Source of the DNA: Methanobacteriota archaeon | GTDB lineage: Archaea; Altiarchaeota; Altiarchaeia; IMC4; QMZM01 | Direction: 5' to 3' | DNA length: 5,318 bases | Assembly: GCA_903930485.1 (NCBI GenBank) | Contig: CAIYYO010000215.1 | Coordinates: 1-5,318 of the forward strand | Shown: positions 1-5,311 of the stretch, piece by piece | Numbering within the stretch: position 1 is the first letter of the stretch | How the letters are laid out: each line of letters opens with the position of its first letter | Position numbers and translations under genes: made by a program | Notes under the pieces: generated by a model | Seen by the model: the letters and a program-made list of their open reading frames with translations, nothing else | Databases searched by the model: none | What the model was told of the DNA's origin: nothing

Positions 1-24
1 CTGGTTAATATTTGTAATGAGGTT

Positions 25-231
25 CTACCCTTCTCTAGATAGTCCCATAAGGTCATTAAGCTTTTTAATAGATATGGGCTTTTCCTTGCCTTCGCAGTAG
101 TCCTTTCCTGTCTTGTCAAGGGATCTTACGGCCTTCCTTGCGACTTCCGCGTTTACGACTCTCTTGTCGTTCTCGGATATTTCGGAGATCTCGGCGACTT
201 TCTTTCTCGATTCAAGGGTTATTCCAGTCAT
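25..231 (-). CDS. small uncharacterised charged protein (68 aa) downstream of endA
   Basis: I do not recognise this protein. It is small, soluble and highly charged (rich in Lys, Glu, Asp, Arg), with no signal peptide, membrane segment or zinc-binding cysteine pattern; its single Cys is in DYCEGKEK near residue 46. It looks mostly helical: a polar N-terminal stretch (about 1-24), a probable helix around NAEVARKAVRSLDK (about 27-40), then a short C-terminal helix around ISIKKLNDLMG. It starts with ATG 22 bp after the endA stop on the same strand, and has no clear TATA box or Shine-Dalgarno motif of its own, so co-transcription with endA is likely. Its base composition matches the GC-rich neighbours and the complementary frame gives no recognisable protein, which supports a real gene. 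Short basic helical proteins in archaea are often nucleic-acid binding, but no motif here shows that. Confidence 0.6.
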   Translation of the reverse strand: MTGITLESRKKVAEISEISENDKRVVNAEVARKAVRSLDKTGKDYCEGKEKPISIKKLNDLMGLSREG

Positions 232-253
232 ATTTGTAAAAATAAGATACGAT

Positions 254-781
254 CTACATCCGTACCCTATCGATTTGGTAATATGTTATGTCTCCTTCCT
301 CGTCCACGACCGCGTAGATCATCGCCTTGTTGACGGTCTGGGACATCCTCATCTTGCCTGCCATATCCGGCAGCGAGCAGGTGTATTCCTCGGGCACGAC
401 GTAGATGAGGTATTTGGAATGCGACGACTTGACGTTTGAGCCCCTGTCGTAGACCCGGAAGTCGGCTCCGAACTTCAAGCCAGTCCTGACGAGAAGGCCT
501 CGCCCGCGCAGGTCTGAATATACGGTATATTTTGAGTAAAAGTCCTTCTCCGCCTTGTTTCCGGCTTTCAAAAGGTCGTCGAATTCAAGAATCTTCTTCC
601 CGTCCGTTACGTCCATCTTCTCGTTCTCGACCAGGTAAACGGCTTCTATCAGCGAGACCTCGTGCCTTTTCCCGGACTCCTCGCCAAAGCCTTTGTCCTT
701 CAGGAAACTCCGCAGGTCGTTGTCTCCGACTATGACCTTTGTGCCGGACAATATCCCGGCCGGCTTGGTGGGTTTGCTCAT
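254..781 (-). CDS. endA: tRNA-splicing endonuclease EndA
   Basis: EndA cleaves pre-tRNA at the bulge-helix-bulge motif, leaving a 2',3'-cyclic phosphate and a 5'-OH for later ligation; it acts in the cytoplasm. The 175-residue length fits the single-unit archaeal type that forms a homotetramer. The N-terminal half (about 1-80) is the divergent accessory domain; the C-terminal nuclease domain begins near FYSKYTVYSDLRGRG (about 81-95) and carries TGLKFGADFRVY (100-111). The catalytic triad is intact: Tyr111 (in FRVY), His121 (in SSHSKYL) and Lys152 (in TVNKAMIYAV). Their spacing equals that of the Methanocaldococcus jannaschii enzyme (115/125/156 as I recall it). The ATG start lies 28 nt from an AT-rich TATA-like box at 803-815, suggesting a leaderless or near-leaderless mRNA. 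It is divergent from kae1 and leads into the 68-residue gene. A catalytic subunit of a two-subunit enzyme is less likely given the full-length N-domain. Confidence 0.95.
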   Translation of the reverse strand: MSKPTKPAGILSGTKVIVGDNDLRSFLKDKGFGEESGKRHEVSLIEAVYLVENEKMDVTDGKKILEFDDLLKAGNKAEKDFYSKYTVYSDLRGRGLLVRTGLKFGADFRVYDRGSNVKSSHSKYLIYVVPEEYTCSLPDMAGKMRMSQTVNKAMIYAVVDEEGDITYYQIDRVRM

Positions 782-782
782 C

Positions 783-790
783 TTATATCT
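783..790 (+). promoter_or_regulatory. possible TATA box of kae1
   Basis: TTATAT at 783-788 is centred about 34 nt before the kae1 ATG, giving a leader of a few nucleotides if transcription starts about 27 nt downstream. It abuts the endA start codon. An alternative, weaker AT-rich stretch (attaagtatt, 791-800) is centred about 25 nt upstream of the ATG. No Shine-Dalgarno motif is seen before kae1 (ttaatcaag precedes the ATG). Confidence 0.4.
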
Positions 791-802
791 ATTAAGTATT
801 CT

Positions 803-815
803 ATTTTAATTTAAT
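803..815 (-). promoter_or_regulatory. TATA-like box of endA
   Basis: On the minus strand this reads attaaattaaaat. Its centre is about 28 nt upstream of the endA ATG, the spacing expected for an archaeal TATA box with transcription starting at or next to the start codon. No Shine-Dalgarno motif precedes endA, which agrees with a leaderless transcript. The box lies just before the kae1 start, so transcription factors for the two genes may compete. Inferred from position and composition only. Confidence 0.5.
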
Positions 816-819
816 CAAG

Positions 820-1794
820 ATGATAGTCGTAGGCCTAGAAGGGACGGCGCATACCCTCGGAGTAGGGATTGTAGAGTCGCCGGACAAGGTGTTATCAGAC
901 GTGCGCCGGACCTATGTCCCAAAGGAAGGCATCCATCCGAGGGAAGCGGCCCAGTTCATGGGCGAGAATTTCGGGGTAGCTTTGGATGAGGCCCTCGACA
1001 AGGCAGGGGCGGGTTTCAAGGAAGTCGATCTCATCTCATTCTCGCAGGGACCAGGCCTTGGCCCGTGCCTTCGGACCGTCGCGACCGGGGCGAGAGCTCT
1101 TTCTCTGCACCATAAGATACCTTTGATCGGCGTCAACCACTGCGTCGCGCACATCGAGATAGGCCGGGCGCTGGGTAAGATGAAGGACCCGCTGATACTC
1201 TACGTCTCGGGCGGAAACACGCAGGTATTGAAGATGAGGGACCGCAGATATAGGATATTCGGCGAGACCCTGGACATAGGCATAGGCAACATGCTCGACA
1301 AGTTCGGAAGAACGACCGGCCTAGCGCATCCAGCAGGGCCGAAGATCGAGGAACTCGCGAAAAAAGGAACGACATACATCGAATTGCCTTACGGAGTCAA
1401 GGGCACGGACCTGTCATTCTCAGGCCTCCTCACCTCGGCGGAGATGGAGTACCGGACCGGCAAACCCAGCCTCGAAGACCTCTGCTATTCGGTCCAAGAG
1501 ACGGCCTTCTCGATGCTGACCGAGGCCACTGAACGCGCGTTAGCCCACCTCAGAGCCCGCGAAGTCCTGCTGACCGGCGGGGTAGGCAACAACAAAAGAC
1601 TAGGCGAGATGCTCTCCCTGATGAGCAAAGAACACAACGCAACCTTTTCCGTGCCGAAAGGCTACTGCAGCGACAACGGAGCAATGATCGCCCTCCTCGG
1701 AATGCTCATGCACGAGGCAGGGATTAGGCAGGACTTGAAGGACACGGGGGTAAGGCAGAAATACAGGACCGATGCGGTGGAGATATTGTGGTGA
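820..1794 (+). CDS. kae1: Kae1, catalytic subunit of the KEOPS complex (tRNA t6A37 threonylcarbamoyltransferase)
   Basis: Kae1 (TsaD/Qri7 family) transfers the threonylcarbamoyl group from threonylcarbamoyl-AMP to A37 of ANN-decoding tRNAs, in the KEOPS complex with Bud32, Cgi121 and Pcc1. The 324 residues match stand-alone archaeal Kae1. ASKHA-fold motifs run in order: GLEGTAHTLGVG (5-16), SQGPGLGPCLR (75-85), NHCVAHIEIGR (106-116), YVSGGNTQV (128-136), GTDLSFSGLL (195-204), LLTGGVGNN (250-258) and CSDNGAMIA (283-291). Metal ligands are visible: His107, His111 and Asp285, with Tyr128 near the site. The C-terminus ends at EILW with no Bud32 kinase domain, unlike the Kae1-Bud32 fusion of many euryarchaea, so Bud32 must be encoded elsewhere. 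The ATG directly precedes the first conserved strand, leaving no room for a later start. It diverges from endA across 38 bp and converges with the RelA/SpoT-domain gene across 19 bp. GC-rich codon use is native-looking. Confidence 0.97.
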   Translation: MIVVGLEGTAHTLGVGIVESPDKVLSDVRRTYVPKEGIHPREAAQFMGENFGVALDEALDKAGAGFKEVDLISFSQGPGLGPCLRTVATGARALSLHHKIPLIGVNHCVAHIEIGRALGKMKDPLILYVSGGNTQVLKMRDRRYRIFGETLDIGIGNMLDKFGRTTGLAHPAGPKIEELAKKGTTYIELPYGVKGTDLSFSGLLTSAEMEYRTGKPSLEDLCYSVQETAFSMLTEATERALAHLRAREVLLTGGVGNNKRLGEMLSLMSKEHNATFSVPKGYCSDNGAMIALLGMLMHEAGIRQDLKDTGVRQKYRTDAVEILW

Positions 1795-1813
1795 AGGATT
1801 CTCCAATGATCAC

Positions 1814-2887
1814 CTAATTCCCTTTCTTTATGACCTTTTGCAAATTTTCCAAAAACTCCCTACTATCTACAAAATAATTAGGATATGCTCTTTTCAACTC
1901 AGTAACGTTATCTACTCCAACAAGAACTACGTCATAATCTCTTTTTCCCTTGTTCCTTTTTTCAGATTCAGCATAATCTGCAATTGCTCTTTCTTCTTGA
2001 CTTTTTGGATAAGAGGCAAGAGTCATTCGTTCTCCTAAAATATCTAATTCTAGTAAGAAATATTGTGCTTTTGATTTTGTTTTAACCTGTTCTTCAAAAT
2101 ATCTCATGGCTTTTGTCCAACCACTCATCACCTTTATAACATTTAAATCTGCCTCCTTTTGTTTAATTAGTGAATACAGCGTGTTGTCGTCAGTAGGCGT
2201 GTCTGGAACACAAGGACAACTCTCCATTCTAGCAAAGGCACTACTTACTAATCTAAAAAAATCCATCCATTCCTCTTGTCCTTCATTAGATTTAATGGCT
2301 TGTCTAGTGAATAAGTCTACGGTTTCAATAGCGGTTGCCCAAAGGTGTTGTAATTTTGACCTTATTTGAATTTCCACAAGTAAGCCATTATATTCCTTCT
2401 TTCCTTTTTTATCGCTATAATATCTATAAACTAGATGAATGCTTCTATACCCATCCTTTTTAGGATTCATGATGTAATCTTTTACCCCGACTCTCTTGTG
2501 TTTTAGATCCCCTTTTAGATAATGCTCTTCATAAAGTTTTCTTGCTTGTGAAACATTTGATAGAACTGCTCTACACCCACCAATGTCTTGCATTTGAGAC
2601 AGTTTCATTGTTGGTGGATGTCCATTATATTTTCTTTTTAATTTGTTGATAATTGCTGGAACACGCTTAAGACGTTGTGCAGTTAAAGCAGTACTATCAA
2701 CACTTGTTGCCTTGTTTTTTAGCCTTACCTTAAATACGTGCATCGGATAGCTATGAATTGCCCTCCAGTTATCTAAAATTTCAATTGCCTCGTTCTTTTC
2801 TTCCTCAGTACTTTCATCACTTATTAAAATATCTCCTGCACGATTAATTTTCTTCTTAGAAACCTGTTTTGGTTTTGCCCAATCCAC
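1814..2887 (-). CDS. RelA/SpoT-domain alarmone (p)ppGpp synthetase-like protein, single domain, AT-rich (likely acquired)
   Basis: The central region is a RelA/SpoT nucleotidyltransferase domain, which in relatives moves pyrophosphate from ATP to GDP/GTP. Visible motifs: ATP-binding QRLKRVPAIINKLKRK (71-86; Arg72, Lys74, Lys82), metal-binding QDIGGCRAV (100-108; Asp101), G-loop KDYIMNPKKDGYRSIH (136-151; Tyr147, His151), and VEIQIRSKLQHLWA (171-184; Glu172, Gln174, Arg176, His181). The serine usual in the first motif is alanine (Ala78). There is no HD hydrolase, TGS or ACT domain, so it resembles a small synthetase, but with an N-terminal segment containing NWRAIHSYP (40-48) and a C-terminal half of about 150 residues with YFLLELD (276-282) and AYPNYFVD (334-341). 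I recall this overall layout from bacterial COG2357-type proteins of about 350 residues. The start is GTG, supported by a TATA box centred 27 nt upstream. Codons are AT-rich (AAA, ATT, TTA, AGA), unlike both neighbours. No antitoxin partner is evident. The nucleotidyltransferase fold is secure; the substrate (GDP/GTP, ATP or tRNA CCA end) is not. Confidence 0.9.
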   Translation of the reverse strand: MDWAKPKQVSKKKINRAGDILISDESTEEEKNEAIEILDNWRAIHSYPMHVFKVRLKNKATSVDSTALTAQRLKRVPAIINKLKRKYNGHPPTMKLSQMQDIGGCRAVLSNVSQARKLYEEHYLKGDLKHKRVGVKDYIMNPKKDGYRSIHLVYRYYSDKKGKKEYNGLLVEIQIRSKLQHLWATAIETVDLFTRQAIKSNEGQEEWMDFFRLVSSAFARMESCPCVPDTPTDDNTLYSLIKQKEADLNVIKVMSGWTKAMRYFEEQVKTKSKAQYFLLELDILGERMTLASYPKSQEERAIADYAESEKRNKGKRDYDVVLVGVDNVTELKRAYPNYFVDSREFLENLQKVIKKGN

Positions 2888-2910
2888 AATATATAAAATA
2901 ACCTTCTTAG

Positions 2911-2918
2911 TATATAAA
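2911..2918 (-). promoter_or_regulatory. TATA box of the RelA/SpoT-domain gene
   Basis: On the minus strand this reads TTTATATA, close to the classic archaeal TATA consensus. It is centred about 27 nt upstream of the GTG start, so transcription should begin at or beside the start codon (leaderless). This supports the GTG start. A purine/A-rich stretch lies just upstream, where TFB would bind. One copy of the 13-bp direct repeat (2928-2940) lies about 10 bp further upstream. Confidence 0.6.
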
Positions 2919-2927
2919 TCAATTTTA

Positions 2928-2940
2928 ATTTTGCGCGGTT
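2928..2940. repeat. 13-bp direct repeat, copy 1 (attttgcgcggtt)
   Basis: An exact 13-bp sequence with a GC core in AT-rich surroundings, 41 bp upstream of the RelA/SpoT-domain gene start and just upstream of its TATA box. Its twin is at 3016-3028, 88 bp away. The position before the TATA box is one where archaeal activators or repressors often bind, but an insertion scar is equally possible. Confidence 0.7.
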
Positions 2941-2991
2941 ATTTTTTAAAGTTAATTTTGCCTTCAGCATAACGATTTTTTAAAATTTGAC

Positions 2992-3018
2992 AATGGATAA
3001 ATAACGAGGATATCCATT
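2992..3018. repeat. 8-bp perfect inverted repeat (possible hairpin or operator)
   Basis: AATGGATA (2992-2999) is followed after 11 nt by TATCCATT (3011-3018), a perfect 8-bp stem. The stem is AT-rich, so an RNA hairpin would be only moderately stable. It lies between the two 13-bp repeats. It could be a protein-binding dyad; no T-tract follows on either strand that would clearly make it a terminator. Confidence 0.45.
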
Positions 3019-3028
3019 TTGCGCGGTT
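3016..3028. repeat. 13-bp direct repeat, copy 2 (attttgcgcggtt)
   Basis: This is identical to 2928-2940 over 13 bp; after one mismatch a further three T residues also match. A shortened relative (acgcggtgtt) occurs at 3065-3074. The left end overlaps the right arm of the hairpin 2992-3018. Confidence 0.7.
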
Positions 3029-3243
3029 CTTTGTGGCATCTTTCTTTTCCATTAAATTACTACTACGCGGTGTTATTCAACAGGCTACTTGGAGTAGGGG
3101 CTAAATCAAGTCATAGCTTTTGGTGCAAATACGACTTTGAGTGCAAAGCTTTCCTTATCCCTCTCATATTTAAATTTTAAGGTCTTATTATACATTACAT
3201 GGCTGATTCAGATTCTTGTCTTTTTTCTGAGCCTCGTAGTTAC

Positions 3244-3250
3244 TTTTAAT
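3244..3250 (+). promoter_or_regulatory. TATA-like box of lonB
   Basis: TTTTAAT is centred about 29 nt upstream of the lonB ATG at 3276, which fits a leaderless transcript; no Shine-Dalgarno motif precedes the ATG. A longer AT tract at 3166-3180 (atatttaaattttaa) is a stronger TATA match and would instead give a leader of about 80 nt. The sequence alone cannot decide between them. Confidence 0.4.
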
Positions 3251-3275
3251 CCAAGTTGTCTAAATTTTTCAAATA

Positions 3276-5246
3276 ATGGAAGAGATACGTATCCCGTTGA
3301 AGCCCAAGGTCGAGGAGAAGAAGGATGTTCCGGTTAAAGTAAAGAAGGACGTTTCGGTGATGAAGTCCTGGGACGATTTCGAATACACGGACGAACTGAA
3401 GGTCCCTGACAAGCTGGTGGACCAGGTCGTTGGCCAGGAGAAGGCTGTCGAGATCATCAAGAAGGCCGCGAAGCAGAGGCGTAACGTTCTTTTGATCGGC
3501 GAGCCCGGTACCGGGAAGTCTATGCTGGCGAATGCCATGACTGAGCTACTGTCTCCTAAGGATCTGGTTGACATTCTCGCGTACCCGAATCCCGAGGACG
3601 AAAACACCCCGGTTATCAGGACGGTCCCGACCGGCGAGGGGATCAAGATCATCAAGGCGAGCAGGGAGAGCGAGGGCGCCGAGGAGAAGGCTAAGAGGCC
3701 TAATCCGAGCTTTATCGTTTTGTTGTTCTTCGTCCTGCCGTTGATAGCATATATCGGGCTTGTTTTGTATCTCAAGACGAATGTTGACGGGATGCCTTTT
3801 CTTATCTTCATGGGCTTGGGCCTGTTGTTCCTGCTTTTCTCGAGCCTTAATTTCAGGGGGATGATGTTCGGCGGAGTGAAGTCTAATGCGCCTAGGCTTA
3901 TCGTCGACAATTCTTCGAGGAAAGCCGCGCCGTTCTACGACGGCACGGGCGCGCACGCAGGCGCATTGCTGGGGGACATCAAGCACGACCCTTTGCAGAG
4001 CGGAGGCCTTGGCACGCCCGCGCACATGAGGGTCGTTTCCGGCCTAATCCATAAGACCAACAAGGGAGTCCTCTTCATCGACGAGATAGGGACTCTCGGG
4101 AAATCCCAGCAGGACCTTCTCACGGCCTTGCAGGAGAAGCAGCTCCCCATAACCGGCAGGAGCGAGATGAGCTCCGGAGCCATGGTCATGACCGACCCGG
4201 TCCCGTGCGACTTCATACTCGTCGCGGCAGGGAACTACAACGTGATACAGCACATGCATCCGGCGCTGAGGTCGAGGATCAGGGGCTACGGATACGAGAT
4301 ATACATGGAAGACGTTATGGACGACAGCGACGTGAACCGGAGGAAGATAGTACAGTTCATTGCCCAGGAGGTTGAGCGGGACGGGAAGATACCGCACTTC
4401 ACGAAGGACGCAGCCGACGAGATCGTCAGAGAAGCCCGGAGACGTTCCGGCACTCAGAACAAGCTGACGCTGAAGTTCAGGGACCTGGGAGGCTTGATAA
4501 GGGCTGCGGGAGACATCGCATCCGAGAAAAGCCATAAGCACGTTTCAAGAGACGACGTACTCGACGGCAAGGTTTCGGCGAGGACTCTTGAACAGCAGAT
4601 GGGCGACATCTATATCAGCAAGAGGAAGCAGTACAACATCCTTATTACGAGCGGGTCCAAGGTGGGCCGCGTTAACGGACTCGCAGTCCTTGGGGAGGGT
4701 GGAACAATCCTGCCCATAGAGGCCGAGGTCGCTCCGGGCGGGAAGAAGGCCGAGATCATCGCCACCGGGAAGCTGGGAGAGATAGCCAAGGAGGCAGTCC
4801 AGAATGTCTCAGCAGTTATTATGAAGATATATGGTGAAGACATCAAGGAGAAGTACGACATATTCGTCCAGTTCCTCCAGACATACGAAGGCGTCGAAGG
4901 AGACTCGGCCAGCGTCAGCGTCGCAGTAGCAGTAATATCGGCACTCAAAAACGTGCCCGTCGATCAGAGCGTTGCAATGACTGGCTCCCTGACCGTAAGA
5001 GGAGAGGTCCTGCCCGTGGGCGGGGTAACTCCTAAAGTAGAGGCTGCGATAGAAGCAGGCCTAAAAACAGTCATAATACCTAAAAGCAACGAGAATGATG
5101 TGATGCTGGAAAAGAGGCATGAGGGCAAGATAAAAATAGTTACCGCAGAAACACTGGTAGACGTCCTGGAGCATTCTTTCATAGGCGGGAAGGATATTAT
5201 TGAGAAGATGAAGAATAGTCTCAGGGCCGTACCTTTGGCTGTCTAA
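3276..5246 (+). CDS. lonB: archaeal membrane-anchored ATP-dependent protease LonB
   Basis: LonB is the archaeal AAA+ Lon protease, tethered to the inner face of the membrane as a hexamer, degrading damaged and regulatory proteins. Of 656 residues: a Lys/Val-rich N-terminal tail (1-30); the AAA+ module from VVGQEKAVEIIKKAA (51-65) with Walker A GEPGTGKS (75-82); two hydrophobic segments (about 146-166 and 173-190) inserted before Walker B, the hallmark of LonB; Walker B VLFIDEIG (265-272); sensor-1 Asn320 in AAGN; arginine-finger region LRSRIRGYGYE (331-341); sensor-2 region LKFRDLGGLIRAA (399-411). The protease domain carries the Ser-Lys dyad: Ser544 in EGDSAS and Lys587 in GGVTPKVEAA, 43 residues apart as in Archaeoglobus and Methanocaldococcus Lon. 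All catalytic residues are intact. A later ATG (residue 29, at 3360) would give about 628 residues, nearer some family members, but only the first ATG has a TATA-like box at the right distance. There is no bacterial LonA N-domain. Confidence 0.97.
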   Translation: MEEIRIPLKPKVEEKKDVPVKVKKDVSVMKSWDDFEYTDELKVPDKLVDQVVGQEKAVEIIKKAAKQRRNVLLIGEPGTGKSMLANAMTELLSPKDLVDILAYPNPEDENTPVIRTVPTGEGIKIIKASRESEGAEEKAKRPNPSFIVLLFFVLPLIAYIGLVLYLKTNVDGMPFLIFMGLGLLFLLFSSLNFRGMMFGGVKSNAPRLIVDNSSRKAAPFYDGTGAHAGALLGDIKHDPLQSGGLGTPAHMRVVSGLIHKTNKGVLFIDEIGTLGKSQQDLLTALQEKQLPITGRSEMSSGAMVMTDPVPCDFILVAAGNYNVIQHMHPALRSRIRGYGYEIYMEDVMDDSDVNRRKIVQFIAQEVERDGKIPHFTKDAADEIVREARRRSGTQNKLTLKFRDLGGLIRAAGDIASEKSHKHVSRDDVLDGKVSARTLEQQMGDIYISKRKQYNILITSGSKVGRVNGLAVLGEGGTILPIEAEVAPGGKKAEIIATGKLGEIAKEAVQNVSAVIMKIYGEDIKEKYDIFVQFLQTYEGVEGDSASVSVAVAVISALKNVPVDQSVAMTGSLTVRGEVLPVGGVTPKVEAAIEAGLKTVIIPKSNENDVMLEKRHEGKIKIVTAETLVDVLEHSFIGGKDIIEKMKNSLRAVPLAV

Positions 5247-5261
5247 ATGCGTGTTTCTGCC

Positions 5262-5269
5262 TTATATTT
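5262..5269 (+). promoter_or_regulatory. TATA-like box for the gene starting at the right edge
   Basis: TTATATTT lies 16 bp after the lonB stop. Transcription about 27 nt downstream would start near 5292, giving a leader of about 20 nt that contains the Shine-Dalgarno motif at 5303-5307. The arrangement is internally consistent for an independent promoter rather than read-through from lonB. Confidence 0.45.
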
Positions 5270-5274
5270 CTCCA

Positions 5275-5291
5275 GTCTAAAATAATTAGAC
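5275..5291. promoter_or_regulatory. palindrome GTCTAA-n5-TTAGAC, candidate operator
   Basis: A perfect 6+6 bp inverted repeat with a 5-bp AT spacer sits between the TATA-like box (5262-5269) and the predicted transcription start near 5292. This is where archaeal repressors commonly block polymerase recruitment. No T-tract follows, so it is a poorer fit for a lonB terminator. Function is inferred from symmetry and placement. Confidence 0.4.
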
Positions 5292-5311
5292 ATTCGATAT
5301 CCGGTGAGAGC

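Larger units (their letters stand above)
2888..3275. other. 388-bp gene-poor AT-rich intergenic region between the RelA/SpoT-domain gene and lonB
   Basis: The two flanking genes diverge from this region, so it holds both promoters. I see no tRNA, rRNA, CRISPR or transposase signal. It contains a 13-bp direct repeat, an 8-bp inverted repeat, a duplicated ATTTTTTAAA (2941-2950 and 2975-2984), two spaced GTGCAAA copies (3123-3129 and 3141-3147) and several TATA-like tracts. The longest open frame free of overlap that I traced on the minus strand is 37 codons (3052 to 2939), Lys-rich and without a convincing promoter. For the compact genome implied by the other gaps (19-38 bp), this spacing is unusually long. 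Confidence 0.7.

Noticed and set aside
113..735. Plus-strand open frames opposite endA and the 68-residue gene
   Set aside because: Their products have no domain signal, and they overlap an endonuclease with an intact catalytic triad on the other strand.
820..1794. Kae1-Bud32 fusion
   Set aside because: The protein stops at 324 residues directly after the Kae1 C-terminal motif, and the following DNA encodes an unrelated gene on the opposite strand.
1795..1813. Terminator or insertion scar between kae1 and the convergent RelA/SpoT-domain gene
   Set aside because: The 19-bp gap has no inverted repeat, no T-tract in the kae1 direction, and no copy of the 13-bp repeat found on the other side of the gene, so no target-site duplication can be shown.
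1814..2887. Classification as a full toxin-antitoxin or CapRel-type phage-defence system
   Set aside because: No antitoxin partner, zinc-finger pseudo-antitoxin domain or other defence gene is visible; only the synthetase-like domain is supported, so the broader claim is kept as a hypothesis.
2888..3275. tRNA or other structured RNA gene in the intergenic region
   Set aside because: I looked for a T-loop (GGTTC-type), paired acceptor ends and C/D box pairs on both strands. The ggttc at 3025-3029 has no cloverleaf around it, and the CTGA words near 3205 and 3230 have no matching C box.
3137..3337. Open frame of 66 codons on the plus strand with a hydrophobic N-terminal segment
   Set aside because: It uses a TTG start, has no ribosome-binding site, overlaps the start of lonB in another frame, and its C-terminal part is just the out-of-frame reading of lonB. 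The hydrophobicity comes from T-rich intergenic DNA.
3269..4541. Long minus-strand open frames opposite lonB
   Set aside because: These are antisense shadows of a GC-rich gene: low-complexity or Arg/Pro/Ser-rich products with no recognisable motif, while the plus strand encodes an intact LonB.
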